Origin: Megascapheus bottae
Lineage: Eukaryota; Chordata; Mammalia; Rodentia; Geomyidae
DNA length: 64,000 nucleotides
Direction: 5' to 3'
Assembly (NCBI GenBank): GCA_024803745.1
Contig: JANJXV010000048.1
Coordinates: 6,677,501 to 6,741,500 of the forward strand
The notes under the pieces are model-generated. The model worked only from the letters and a program-made list of their open reading frames with translations. It was not told where the DNA came from and made no database searches. Below, piece by piece: positions 46,600-59,085 of the stretch. Made by a program: the position numbers and the translations under genes. Each line of letters begins with the position of its first letter. The first letter of the stretch is position 1.

Positions 46600-47015
46600 G
46601 GTTAGGGTTAGGATTAAGGTTTGGGTTAGGGTTAGAGTTAGGGTTAGGTTTAGGGTTAGGTTTAGGGTTAGCGTTAGGATTATAGTTAGAATTAGGGTTA
46701 GGGTAACGGTAAGGTTAGGGTTAGGTTTAGGGTTAGTGTTAGGTTAAGGGTTAGGGTTAGGTTTAGGGTAAGTTTTAGGGTTAGGGTTAGGGTTAGGCTA
46801 AGTGTTAGGTTAAGGGTTAGTGTTAGGGTTAAGTTAACTGTTGGGGTTAAGGTTAGGGTTAGGTTTAGGGTAAGGGTAAGCGTTAGGGTTAGGATTAGGG
46901 TGAGGGTAAGTGTTAGGGTTAGGGTTAGGGTTAGGGTTAGGGTTGGGGTAAGGGTAAGGGCTAGGGTTAGGGTTAGGGTTAGTTTTAGGGTTAGGGGTAA
47001 GGTTTAGGGTTAGGG

Positions 47016-47046
<31 letters not shown>

Positions 47047-48760
47047 AAGGGTTAGGGTTAGGGTTAGGGTAAGGGGAAGGGTAAGGGTTAATTTTAGGGT
47101 TAGGGTTAGGGTTGAGATTAGGGTTAGATTAGGATTAGGGTAAGGGGTAGGGTTAGGGTTAGGTTAGGGTAGGGGTAAGGTTTAGGGTTAGGGTTAGGGT
47201 TAGGGTTAGGTGTAGGGTAAGGGTAAGGGTTAGGGTTAGGATTAGGGTTAGGGTTAGGGTTAGGGTTAGGTTTAGGGTTAGGTTAAGTGTAAGTGTTAGG
47301 GTTAGGGTTAGGGTTAGAGTAAGGGTTAGGGTTAGGGTTAGGGTTAGGGTTAGGGTAAGGTCAAGGTTTAGAATTAGGGTTAGGGTTAAGGTTAGGTTTA
47401 GGGTTAGGTTTAGGGTAAGGGTAAGGGTTAGGGTTAGGTTTACGGTTAGGTTTAAGGTTAGGGTTAGGGTTAGGGTAAGGGTTAGGGTTAGGGTTAGGTT
47501 TAGGGTAAGGGTTAGGGTTAGGGTTAGGTTTAGAGTTAGGTTTAGGGTTAGGGTAAGGGTAAGGTTAGGGTTAGTTTTAGGGTTAGGTTAAGGGTTAGGG
47601 TTAGGGTTAGGGTAAGGGTTAGGTTTAGGATTAGGTTTAGGATAAGGATAAAGGTTAGGGTTAGGGTTATGGGTTAGGGTTAGCGTTAGGGTTAGGTTAA
47701 GGGTAAGGGCAAGGGTTAGGTTTAGGTTTAGGGTTAGTTTTAGGCTTAGGGTTAGTGTTAGGTTTAGTGATAGTTTTAGGGTTAGGGTTAGGGTAAGGGT
47801 AAAGGTTAGGGTTAGAGTTACTGTTAGGGTAAGTGTAAGGGTTAGGGTTAGGTGTAGTGTTAGGGTTAGTGTAAGAGTAAGGGTTAGATTTAGTGTTAGG
47901 GTTAGGGTAAGTGTAAGGGTTAGGGTTAGGGTAAGCGTAAGGGTTAGGGTTAGGTTTAGGTTTAGTGTTAGGGTAATGGTAAGGGTTAAGTTTAGGGTTA
48001 GGGTTAGGTTTAGGGTTAGGGTTAGTGTTATAATAAGGATAAGGGTTAGGGTTAAGTTTAGGGTTAGGTTTAGACTTAGGGTTAGGTTTAACGTTAGGGT
48101 TAGGGTGTGGGTAAGGGTAAGGGTTAGGGTTAGGTTTAGGGTTAGGGCAATTGTTAGGTTTAGGGTTAGGGTTTGGTTTAGGGTTAGGGTTAGGTTTAGG
48201 GTTAGGTTATGGGTTAGGGTTAGGGTTAGGGTAAGTGTAAGTGTTAGGGTTAGAGTTAACGTTAGGGTAAGGGTAAGGGTTAGGGTTAGGTTTAGGGTTA
48301 GGGTTAGGTTTAGAGTTAGGGTTAGGGTTAGGGTAAGGCTTACTGTTAGGATTAGGGTAAGGGTTAGAGTTAGGGTTAGGGTTAGGGTAAGGGTAAGTGT
48401 TAAGTTTATGGTTAGGTTTAAGGTAAGTGTTACGATAAGGTTTAGGGTTAGGGTTAGGTTTAGGGTATGGGTTAACTTTAGGGTTAGGGTTAGGGTAAGA
48501 GTAAGGGTTAGGGTTAGGGTGAAGGTTAGGGTAAGTGTTCTGGTTAGGGTTAAGGTTAGGGTAAGGATAAAGGTTAGGGTTAGGGTTAGGGTTATTGGTT
48601 AGGGTTAGGGTTAGTATTAGGGTTAGGTTTAGGGTAAGGGCAATTGTTAGGTTTAGGGTTAGGGTTTGGTTTAGGGTTAGGGTTAGGGTTAGGTTTAGGG
48701 TTAGGTTAAGGGTTGGGGTTAGGGTTAGGGTAAGTGTAAGTGTTAGGGTTAGAGTTAAGG
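46600..48760 (+). repeat. Segment re-copied at 58,661-60,560
   Basis: Landmarks are aagttaactg at 46,831/58,882, gagattaggg at 47,114/59,153 and gataaggataaagg at 47,641/59,488, then gtgttctggttagg near 48,534/60,326. Offset slides from about 12,051 to 11,792, so the right copy has lost about 260 bp in total. The part from 47,640 onward also has a second copy at 55,783. Confidence 0.82.
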
Positions 48761-49389
48761 TTAGGTAAGGGTAAGGGTTAGGGTTAGGTTTAGGTTTAGG
48801 GTTAGTGTAAGGGTAAGGGTTAGATTTAGGTTTAGGGTTAGGGTTAGGGTAAGGGTAAGGTTTAGGGTTAGGTTTAGGGTTAGGGTTAGGTGTAGGGTAA
48901 GGGTAAAGGTTAGGGTTAGGATTAGGGTTAGGGTTAGGGTTAGGGTTAGGTTTAGGGTTAGGTTAACTGTAAGTGTTAGGTTTAGGGTTAGGGTTAGGTG
49001 TAGGGTAAGGGTAAGGGTTAGATTTAGGGTTAGGGTTAGGGTTAGGGTTAGGGTTAGGTTTAGGGTAAGTGTTAGAGTAATGGTTAGGGTTAGAGTTAGG
49101 TTTAGGGTATGGGTTAAGTTTAGGGTTAGGGTGAGGGTAAGGATAAGGGTTAGGGTTAGGGTTAGGGTAAGGGTAAAGTTCAGGGTTAGGGTTAAGGTTA
49201 TGGGTTAGTGTTATGGATAGGGTTAGGTTTAGGGTTAGGTTTAGGGTAAGGGCAAGGGTTACGTTAAGGGTTAAGGTTAGGTTTAGGGTTAGGGTTAGGG
49301 TTAGTTTTAGGGGTAGGGTTAGGATAAGGGTAAGGGTTAGGGTTAGAGTTAAGGTTAGGGTAAGGGTAAGGGTTAGGGTTAGATTTAGG

Positions 49390-51584
49390 GTTAGGGTTAG
49401 GGTAAGGGTAAGGGTAAGGGTTAGGGTAAGGGTTAGGGTTAGGTTTAGGTTTAGGGTTAGGGTTAAGGTTATGGTTAGGGTAAGGGTTAGGGTTAAGGTT
49501 AGGGTTAGGGTTAGGGTTAGGGTTAGGTTTAGGGTAAGGGTGAGTGTTATGGTTAGGTTTAGGGTTAGGTTTAGGGTAAAGGTAAGGGTTAAGTTTAGGG
49601 TTAGGGTTAGGTTTAGGGTTAGGGTTAGGGTTAGGGTTAATGTAAGGAAAAATGTTGGGGTTAAGTTTGGGGTTAGGGTTAGAGTTAGGGTTAGGTTTAA
49701 GGTTAGGGTAAGGGTGTGGGTAAGGGTAAGGTTTAGGGTTAGGTTTAGAGTTAGGGTTAGGGTTAGGGTTAGGGTAAGGGTTGTGTTAGGGTTAGGGTTA
49801 GCGGTAGGGTAAGGGTAAGGTTTGGGTTAGGGTTAAGGTAAGGATAATGGTTAGGGTTAGGGTTAGGGTTAGGTTTAGCTTAGGGGTTAGGGTTAGGTTC
49901 AGGGTAAGGGTGAGGTTTAGGGTTAGGGTTAGGTTTAGGGTTAGGGAAAGGGTAAGAGTTAGGGTTAGGGTTAGGGTTATGGTTAGGTTTAGGGTTAGGG
50001 TAAGGGTAAGGGTTAGGATTAGGGTTAGGGCTAGGGTAAGGGTGAGGATTAGGGTTAGGGTAGATGTTATTGTTAGGGTTAGGATTAGGGTAAGGGTTAG
50101 GGTTAGGGTTAGGGTTAGGGTAAGGGTAAGGGTTGGATTAGTGTTAGGTTTAGGGTAAGGGTAAGGTTTAGGGTTGGGGTTAGGGTTAGGTGTAGGGTAA
50201 GGGTAAGGTTTAGGCTTAGGGTTAGGGTTAGGGTTAGGGCTAGGGTAAGGGTGAGGATTAGGGTTAGGGTAGATGTTATTGTTAGGGTTAGGATTAGGGT
50301 AAGGGTTAGGGTTAGGGTTAGGGTTAGGGTAAGGGTAAGGGTTGGATTAGTGTTAGGTTTAGGGTAAGGGTAAGGTTTAGGGTTGGGGTTAGGGTTAGGT
50401 GTAGGGTAAGGGTAAGGTTTAGGCTTAGGGTTAGGGTTAGGGTTAAGGTTTAGGGTTAGGGTAAGTGTAAGGGTTTGGGTTAAGGTTAGGGTTAGAGTAA
50501 GGGTTAGGTTTAGGGTTAGGGTAAGGGCAAGGGTTAGGGTTAGGATTAGGGTTAAGGTTAGGTTTAGGGTTAGGTTTAGGGTTAGGTTTAGGGTTAGGTT
50601 TTTGGTAAGGGTAAAGTTTAGGGTTAGGGTTAGGTTTAGGGTTAAGGTTACGGTTAGGGTTAGTGTTAGGGTTAGGGTAAGGGTTAGGTTTAGGGTTAGG
50701 GTTAGGTTTAGGGTTAAGGTTAGGGTTAGGGTTAGTGTTAGGGTTAGGGTAAGGGTTAGGGTTAGGGTTAGGGTTAGGGTTAGAGTTAGGTTTAGGGTTA
50801 GGGTAAGGGATAGGGTTGGGTTTAGGGGTAGGTTAAGTGTTAGGGTTAGGGGTTAGGGTTAGGGTTAGGGTAATGATAGGGTTATGTTTAGGGTTAGGGA
50901 TAGGGTTAGGTTTAGGGTTAGGTTTAGGTTAGGGTTAGGGTTAGGGTAAGGGTAAGTGTTATGGTTAGGTTTAGCGTTAGGTTTAGGGTAAAGGTAAGGG
51001 TTAAGTTTAGGGTTAATGTTAGGTTTAGGGTTAGGGTTAGGGTTAGGGTTAGTGTAAGGATAAATGTTGGGGTTAAGTTTGGGGTTTGGGTTAGAGTTAG
51101 GGTTAGGTTTAAGGTTAGGGTAAGGGTGTGGGTAAGGGTAAGGTTTAGGGTTAGGTTCAGGTTTAGGGTTAGGGTTACGGTTAGGGTTAGGGTTAGGGTT
51201 AGGGTAAGGGTTGTGTTAGGGTTAGGGTTAGCGTTAGGGTAAGGGTAAGGTTTGGGTTAGGGTTAAGGTAAGGCTAAGGGTTAGGGATAGGGTTAAGGTT
51301 AGGTTTAGGGTTAGTGTAAGGGTAAGGGTTAGATTTAGGGTTAGGGTTAGGGTTAGGGTAAGGGTATTGGTTAGGGTTAGGTTTAGGGTTAGTGTTAAGG
51401 TTAGGGTAGGGTAAGGTTTAGGGTAAGGTTAAGGGTTAGGGGTAGGTTTAGGGTAAGGGTTAGGGTAAAGGTAAGGGTTAAGTTTAGGGTTAGGGTTAGT
51501 TTTAGGGTTAGGGTTAGGGTTAGGGTAAGGATGAGGGTTAGGGTTAAGTTTAGGGTTAGGGTTAAAGTTAGGGATAGGTTTAAG
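49390..51584 (+). repeat. 1,974-bp tandem unit, copy 1 (enlarged to ~2,195 bp)
   Basis: This is the first of three tandem units. It aligns to copy 2 at offsets of 2,195, then 2,183 (12-bp difference near 49,560), then 1,974 after an extra 209-bp internal duplication around 50,030-50,450. Landmarks are aaaaatgttgggg near 49,647, gtgtgggtaaggg near 49,713, ggttgtgttagg near 49,779, gtagatgttattg near 50,060 and gtttttggtaagg near 50,597. Confidence 0.9.
50028..50445 (+). repeat. 209-bp local tandem duplication inside unit 1
   Basis: The gggctagggtaagggtgagg block and tagatgttattg are repeated 209 bp apart (tagatgttat at 50,061 and 50,270). Units 2 and 3 and the 58-kb copy have this block once, so it is private to unit 1. 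Confidence 0.88.
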
Positions 51585-53558
51585 GTTAGGGTTAGGGTAA
51601 GGGTAAGGGTAAGGGTTAGGGTAAGGGTTAGGGTTAGGTTTAGGTTTAGGGTTAGGGTTAAGGTTATGGTTAGGGTAAGGGTTAGGGTTAAGGTTAGGGT
51701 TAGGGTTAGGGTTAGGGTTAGGTTTAGGGTAAGGGTGAGTGTTATGGTTAGGTTTAGGGTAAAGGTAAGGGTTAAGTTTAGGGTTAGGGTTAGGTTTAGG
51801 GTTAGGGTTAGGGTTAGGGTTAATGTAAGGAAAAATGTTGGGGTTAAGTTTGGGGTTAGGGTTAGAGTTAGGGTTAGGTTTAAGGTTAGGGTAAGGGTGT
51901 GGGTAAGGGTAAGGTTTAGGGTTAGGTTTAGGGTTAGGGTTAGGGTTAGGGTTAGGGTAAGGGTTGTGTTAGGGTTAGGGTTAGCGGTAGGGTAAGGGTA
52001 AGGTTTGGGTTAGGGTTAAGGTAAGGATAATGGTTAGGGTTAGGGTTAGGGTTAGGTTTAGCTTAGGGGTTAGGGTTAGGTTCAGGGTAAGGGTAAGGTT
52101 TAGGGTTAGGGTTAGGTTTAGGGTTAGGGAAAGGGTAAGAGTTAGGGTTAGGGTTAGGGTTATGGTTAGGTTTAGGGTTAGGGTAAGGGTAAGGGTTAGG
52201 ATTAGGGTTAGGGCTAGGGTAAGGGTGAGGATTAGGGTTAGGGTAGATGTTATTGTTAGGGTTAGGATTAGGGTAAGGGTTAGGGTTAGGGTTAGGGTTA
52301 GGGTAAGGGTAAGGGTTGGATTAGTGTTAGGTTTAGGGTAAGGGTAAGGTTTAGGGTTGGGGTTAGGGTTAGGTGTAGGGTAAGGGTAAGGTTTAGGCTT
52401 AGGGTTAGGGTTAGGGTTAAGGTTTAGGGTTAGGGTAAGTGTAAGGGTTTGGGTTAAGGTTAGGGTTAGAGTAAGGGTTAGGTTTAGGGTTAGGGTAAGG
52501 GCAAGGGTTAGGGTTAGGATTAGGGTTAAGGTTAGGTTTAGGGTTAGGTTTAGGGTTAGGTTTAGGGTTAGGTTTTTGGTAAGGGTAAAGTTTAGGGTTA
52601 GGGTTAGGTTTAGGGTTAAGGTTACGGTTAGGGTTAGTGTTAGGGTTAGGGTAAGGGTTAGGTTTAGGGTTAGGGTTAGGTTTAGGGTTAAGGTTAGGGT
52701 TAGGGTTAGTGTTAGGGTTAGGGTAAGGGTTAGGGTTAGGGTTAGGGTTAGGGTTAGAGTTAGGTTTAGGGTTAGGGTAAGGGATAGGGTTGGGTTTAGG
52801 GGTAGGTTAAGTGTTAGGGTTAGGGGTTAGGGTTAGGGTTAGGGTAATGATAGGGTTATGTTTAGGGTTAGGGATAGGGTTAGGTTTAGGGTTAGGTTTA
52901 GGTTAGGGTTAGGGTTAGGGTAAGGGTAAGTGTTATGGTTAGGTTTAGCGTTAGGTTTAGGGTAAAGGTAAGGGTTAAGTTTAGGGTTAATGTTAGGTTT
53001 AGGGTTAGGGTTAGGGTTAGGGTTAGTGTAAGGATAAATGTTGGGGTTAAGTTTGGGGTTTGGGTTAGAGTTAGGGTTAGGTTTAAGGTTAGGGTAAGGG
53101 TGTGGGTAAGGGTAAGGTTTAGGGTTAGGTTCAGGTTTAGGGTTAGGGTTACGGTTAGGGTTAGGGTTAGGGTTAGGGTAAGGGTTGTGTTAGGGTTAGG
53201 GTTAGCGTTAGGGTAAGGGTAAGGTTTGGGTTAGGGTTAAGGTAAGGCTAAGGGTTAGGGATAGGGTTAAGGTTAGGTTTAGGGTTAGTGTAAGGGTAAG
53301 GGTTAGATTTAGGGTTAGGGTTAGGGTTAGGGTAAGGGTATTGGTTAGGGTTAGGTTTAGGGTTAGTGTTAAGGTTAGGGTAGGGTAAGGTTTAGGGTAA
53401 GGTTAAGGGTTAGGGGTAGGTTTAGGGTAAGGGTTAGGGTAAAGGTAAGGGTTAAGTTTAGGGTTAGGGTTAGTTTTAGGGTTAGGGTTAGGGTTAGGGT
53501 AAGGATGAGGGTTAGGGTTAAGTTTAGGGTTAGGGTTAAAGTTAGGGATAGGTTTAAG
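51585..53558 (+). repeat. 1,974-bp tandem unit, copy 2
   Basis: It repeats at exactly 1,974 bp into copy 3 over its whole length, and its second half aligns with the second half of copy 1 at the same offset. Open frames in copies 2 and 3 give largely identical dipeptide chains, so base differences are few. 1,974 is 329 hexamers, so register is kept between units. Confidence 0.92.
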
Positions 53559-55535
53559 GTTAGGGTTAGGGTAAGGGTAAGGGTAAGGGTTAGGGTAAGG
53601 GTTAGGGTTAGGTTTAGGTTTAGGGTTAGGGTTAAGGTTATGGTTAGGGTAAGGGTTAGGGTTAAGGTTAGGGTTAGGGTTAGGGTTAGGGTTAGGTTTA
53701 GGGTAAGGGTGAGTGTTATGGTTAGGTTTAGGGTAAAGGTAAGGGTTAAGTTTAGGGTTAGGGTTAGGTTTAGGGTTAGGGTTAGGGTTAGGGTTAATGT
53801 AAGGAAAAATGTTGGGGTTAAGTTTGGGGTTAGGGTTAGAGTTAGGGTTAGGTTTAAGGTTAGGGTAAGGGTGTGGGTAAGGGTAAGGTTTAGGGTTAGG
53901 TTTAGGGTTAGGGTTAGGGTTAGGGTTAGGGTAAGGGTTGTGTTAGGGTTAGGGTTAGCGGTAGGGTAAGGGTAAGGTTTGGGTTAGGGTTAAGGTAAGG
54001 ATAATGGTTAGGGTTAGGGTTAGGGTTAGGTTTAGCTTAGGGGTTAGGGTTAGGTTCAGGGTAAGGGTAAGGTTTAGGGTTAGGGTTAGGTTTAGGGTTA
54101 GGGAAAGGGTAAGAGTTAGGGTTAGGGTTAGGGTTATGGTTAGGTTTAGGGTTAGGGTAAGGGTAAGGGTTAGGATTAGGGTTAGGGCTAGGGTAAGGGT
54201 GAGGATTAGGGTTAGGGTAGATGTTATTGTTAGGGTTAGGATTAGGGTAAGGGTTAGGGTTAGGGTTAGGGTTAGGGTAAGGGTAAGGGTTGGATTAGTG
54301 TTAGGTTTAGGGTAAGGGTTAGGTTTAGGGTTGGGGTTAGGGTTAGGTGTAGGGTAAGGGTAAGGTTTAGGCTTAGGGTTAGGGTTAGGGTTAAGGTTTA
54401 GGGTTAGGGTAAGTGTAAGGGTTTGGGTTAAGGTTAGGGTTAGAGTAAGGGTGAGGTTTAGGGTTAGGGTAAGGGCAAGGGTTAGGGTTAGGATTAGGGT
54501 TAAGGTTAGGTTTAGGGTTAGGTTTAGGGTTAGGTTTAGGGTTAGGTTTTTGGTAAGGGTAAAGTTTAGGGTTAGGGTTAGGTTTAGGGTTAAGGTTACG
54601 GTTAGGGTTAGTGTTAGGGTTAGGGTAAGGGTTAGGTTTAGGGTTAGGGTTAGTTTTAGGGTTAAGGTTAGGGTTAGGGTTAGTGTTAGGGTTAGGGTAA
54701 GCGTTAGGGTTAGGGTTAGGGTTAGGGTTAGAGTTAGGTTTAGGGTTAGGGTAAGGGATAGGGTTGGGGTTAGGGGTAGGTTAAGTGTTAGGGTTAGGGG
54801 TTAGGGTTAGGGTTAGGGTAATGATAGGGTTATGTTTAGGCTTAGGGATAGGGTTAGGTTTAGGGTTAGGTTTAGGTTAGGGTTAGGGTTAGGGTAAGGG
54901 TAAGTGTTATGGTTAGGTTTAGCGTTAGGTTTAGGGTAAAGGTAAGGGTTAAGTTTAGGTTTTTTGTTAGGTTTAGGGTTAGGGTTAGGGTTAGGGTTAG
55001 TGTAAGGATAAATGTTGGGGTTAAGTTTGGGGTTTGGGTTAGAGTTAGGGTTAGGTTTAAGGTTAGGGTAAGGGTGTGGGTAAGGGTAAGGTTTAGGGTT
55101 AGGTTCAGGTTTAGGGTTAGGGTTACGGTTAGGGTTAGGGTTAGGGTTAGGGTAAGGGTTGTGTTAGGGTTAGGGTTAGCGTTAGGGTAAGGGTAAGGTT
55201 TGGGTTAGGGTTAAGGTAAGGCTAAGGGTTAGGGATAGGGTTAAGGTTAGGTTTAGGGTTAGTGTAAGGGTAAGGGTTAGATTTAGGGTTAGGGTTAGGG
55301 TTAGGGTAAGGGTATTGGTTAGGGTTAGGTTTAGGGTTAGTGTTAAGGTTAGGGTAGGGTAAGGTTTAGGGTAAGGTTAAGGGTTAGGGGTAGGTTTAGG
55401 GTAAGGGTTAGGGTAAAGGTAAGGGTTAAGTTTAGGGTTAGGGTTAGTTTTAGGGTTAGGGTTAGGGTTAGGGTAAGGATGAGGGTTAGGGTTAAGTTTA
55501 GGGTTAGGGTTAAAGTTAGGGATAGGTTTAAGGTT
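53559..55535 (+). repeat. 1,974-bp tandem unit, copy 3
   Basis: This is the third unit. Private variants are aagggttaggtttaggg near 54,315, gggtgaggtttaggg near 54,449, ggttagttttagggttaagg near 54,648 and a ggttttttgttagg patch near 54,958. The first two of these also occur in the 58-kb copy. After about 55,535 the sequence switches to a gtgtgggtaagggtaaggg stretch resembling 60,705. Confidence 0.92.
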
Positions 55536-55782
55536 AGGGTTAGGGTGTGGGTAAGGGTAAGGGTTAGGGTTAGGTTTAGGGTTAGGGTTAGGGTTACGGT
55601 TCGGGTTAGAGTTATGGTAAGGGTAAGGTTAGGGTTAGGTTTAGGATTAGTTTAAGGTTAAGGGTTAGGGTTAGGGTTAGGGTTAGGGTTAGGATTAAGT
55701 TTTGGGTTAGGGTTAGATTTAGGGTTAGGTTTAGGGTTAGGTTTAGGGTTAGGGTTAGGGTTAGGGTTAGGATTGGGTTTAG
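55536..55782 (+). repeat. Junction stretch between tandem units and mosaic copy
   Basis: Variant hexamers only. About 55,546-55,700 resembles 60,705-60,860 (gtgtgggtaagg, then ggttacggttcgg against ggttacggttcagg, then aagttttgggttag). A ggattaagtttt block near 55,692 is shared with 58,663. Confidence 0.6.
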
Positions 55783-58660
55783 GATAAGGATAAAGGTTAG
55801 GGTTAGGGTTATGGGTTAGGGTTAGCGTTAGGGTTAGGTTAAGGGTAAGGGCAAGGGTTAGGTTTAGGTTTAGGGTTAGTTTTAGGGTTAGGGTTAGTGT
55901 TAGGTTTAGTGATAGTTTTAGGGTTAGGGTTAGGGTAAGGGTAAAGGTTAGGGTTAGAGTTACTGTTAGGGTAAGTGTAAGGGTTAGGGTTAGGTGTAGT
56001 GTTAGGGTTAGTGTAAGAGTAAGGGTTAGATTTAGAGTTAGGGTTAGGGTAAGTGTAAGGGTTAGGGTTAGGGTAAGCGTAAGGGTTAGGGTTAGGTTTA
56101 GGTTTAGTGTTAGGGTAATGGTAAGGGTTAAGTTTAGGGTTAGGGTTAGGTTTAGGGTTAGGGTTAGTGTTATAATAAGGATAAGGGTTAGGGTTAAGTT
56201 TAGGGTTAGGTTTAGACTTAGGGTTAGGTTTAACATTAGGGTTAGGGTGTGGGTAAGGGTAAGGGTTAGGGTTAGGTTTAGGGTTGGGGCAATTGTTAGG
56301 TTTAGGGTTAGGGTTTGGTTTAGGGTTAGGGTTAGGTTTAGGGTTAGGTTATGGGTTAGGGTTAGGGTTAGGGTAAGTGTAAGTGTTAGGGTTAGAGTTA
56401 ACGTTAGGGTAAGGGTAAGGGTTAGGGTTAGGTTTAGGGTTAGGGTTAGGTTTAGAGTTAGGGTTAGGGTTAGGGTAAGGCTTACTGTTAGGATTAGGGT
56501 AAGGGTTAGAGTTAGGGTTAGGGTTAGGGTAAGGGTAAGTGTTAAGTTTATGGTTAGGTTTAAGGTAAGTGTTACGATAAGGTTTAGGGTTAGGGTTAGG
56601 TTTAGGGTATGGGTTAACTTTAGGGTTAGGGTTAGGGTAAGAGTAAGGGTTAGGGTTAGGGTGAAGGTTAGGGTAAGTGTTCTGGTTAGGGTTAAGGTTA
56701 GGGTAAGGATAAAGGTTAGGGTTAGGGTTAGGGTTATTGGTTAGGGTTAGGGTTAGTATTAGGGTTAGGTTTAGGGTAAGGGCAATTGTTAGGTTTAGGG
56801 TTAGGGTTTGGTTTAGGGTTAGGGTTAGGGTTAGGTTTAGGGTTAGGTTAAGGGTTGGGGTTAGGGTTAGGGTAAGTGTAAGTGTTAGGGTTAGAGTTAA
56901 GGTTAGGTAAGGGTAAGGGTTAGGGTTAGGTTTAGGTTTAGGGTTAGTGTAAGGGTAAGGGTTAGATTTAGGTTTAGGGTTAGGGTTAGGGTAAGGGTAA
57001 GGTTTAGGGTTAGGTTTAGGGTTAGGGTTAAGTGTAGGGTAAGGGTAAAGGTTAGGGTTAGGATTAGGGTTAGGGTTAGGGTTAGGGTTAGGTTTAGGGT
57101 TAGGTTAACTGTAAGTGTTAGGTTTAGGGTTAGGGTTAGGTGTAGGGTAAGGGTAAGGGTTAGATTTAGGGTTAGGGTTAGGGTTAGGGTTAGGGTTACG
57201 GTTAGGTTTAGGGTAAGTGTTAGAGTAATGGTTAGGGTTAGAGTTAGGTTTAGGGTATGGGTTAAGTTTAGGGTTAGGGTGAGGGTAAGGATAAGGGTTA
57301 GGGTTAGGGTTAGGGTAAGGGTAAAGTTCAGGGTTAGGGTTAAGGTTATGGGTTAGTGTTATGGATAGGGTTAGGTTTAGGGTTAGTTTTAGGGTAAGGG
57401 CAAGGGTTACGTTAAGGGTTAAGGTTAGGTTTAGGGTTAGGGTTAGGGTTAGTTTTAGGGGTAGGGTTAGGATAAGGGTAAGGGTTAGGGTTAGAGTTAA
57501 GGTTAGGGTAAGGGTAAGGGTTAGGGTTAGATTTAGGGTTAGGGTTAGGGTAAGGGTAAGGGTAAGGGTTAGGGTAAGGGTTAGGGTTAGGTTTAGGTTT
57601 AGGGTTAGGGTTAAGGTTATGGTTAGGGTAAGGGTTAGGGTTAAGGTTAGGGTTAGGGTTAGGGTTAGGGTTAGGTTTAGGGTAAGGGTGAGTGTTATGG
57701 TTAGGTTTAGGGTAAAGGTAAGGGTTAAGTTTAGGGTTAGGGTTAGGTTTAGGGTTAGGGTTAGGGTTAGGGTTAATGTAAGGAAAAATGTTGGGGTTAA
57801 GTTTGGGGTTAGGGTTAGAGTTAGGGTTAGGTTTAAGGTTAGGGTAAGGGTGTGGGTAAGGGTAAGGTTTAGGGTTAGGTTTAGGGTTAGGGTTAGGGTT
57901 AGGGTTAGGGTAAGGGTTGTGTTAGGGTTAGGGTTAGCGGTAGGGTAAGGGTAAGGTTTGGGTTAGGGTTAAGGTAAGGATAATGGTTAGGGTTAGGGTT
58001 AGGGTTAGGTTTAGCTTAGGGGTTAGGGTTAGGTTCAGGGTAAGGGTAAGGTTTAGGGTTAGGGTTAGGTTTAGGGTTAGGGAAAGGGTAAGAGTTAGGG
58101 TTAGGGTTAGGGTTATGGTTAGGTTTAGGGTTAGGGTAAGGGTAAGGGTTAGGATTAGGGTTAGGGCTAGGGTAAGGGTGAGGATTAGGGTTAGGGTAGA
58201 TGTTATTGTTAGGGTTAGGATTAGGGTAAGGGTTAGGGTTAGGGTTAGGGTTAGGGTAAGGGTAAGGGTTGGATTAGTGTTAGGTTTAGGGTAAGGGTTA
58301 GGTTTAGGGTTGGGGTTAGGGTTAGGTGTAGGGTAAGGGTAAGGTTTAGGCTTAGGGTTAGGGTTAGGGTTAAGGTTTAGGGTTAGGGTAAGTGTAAGGG
58401 TTTGGGTTAAGGTTAGGGTTAGAGTAAGGGTGAGGTTTAGGGTTAGGGTAAGGGCAAGGGTTAGGGTTAGGATTAGGGTTAAGGTTAGGTTTAGGGTTAG
58501 GTTTAGGGTTAGGTTTAGGGTTAGGTTTTTGGTAAGGGTAAAGTTTAGGGTTAGGGTTAGGTTTAGGGTTAAGGTTACGGTTAGGGTTAGTGTTAGGGTT
58601 AGGGTAAGGGTTAGGTTTAGGGTTAGGGTTAGGTTTAGGGTTAAGGTTAGGGTTAGGGTT
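55783..58660 (+). repeat. Copy of 47,641-50.7 kb with a right part like unit 3
   Basis: The left part follows 47,641 onward at offset 8,142-8,148 (gataaggataaagg at 47,641/55,783; gttatggataggg at 49,210/57,358). From about 57,690 it lacks the 12 bp special to unit 1 and carries the private variants of unit 3 (aagggttaggtttaggg near 58,288; gggtgaggtttaggg near 58,430), matching 53.56-54.68 kb at offset 3,978-3,979. It ends at about 58,660 in a ggattaagttttt block. Confidence 0.88.
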
Positions 58661-59051
58661 AGGATTAAGTTTTTGGTTAGGGTTAGATTTAGGGTTAGGT
58701 TTAGGGTTAGGTTTAGGGTTAGGGTTAGGGTTAGAGTTAGATTTAGTGTTAGGGTAACGGTAAGGTTAGGGTTAGGTTTAGGGTTAGTGTTAGGTTAAGG
58801 GTTAGGGTTAGGGTTAGGGTAAGTTTTAGGGTTAGGGTTAGGGTTAGGCTAAGTGTTAGGTTAAGGGTTAGTGTTAGGGTTAAGTTAACTGTTGGGGTTA
58901 AGGTTAGGGTAAGGTTTAGGGTAAGGGTAAGCGTTAGGGTTAGGATTAGGGTGAGGGTAAGTGTTAGGTTTAGGGTTAGGGTTAGGGTTAGGGTTGGGGT
59001 AAGGGTAAGGGCTAGGGTTAGGGTTAGGGTTAGTTTTAGGGTTAGGGGTAA

Positions 59052-59085
<34 letters not shown>

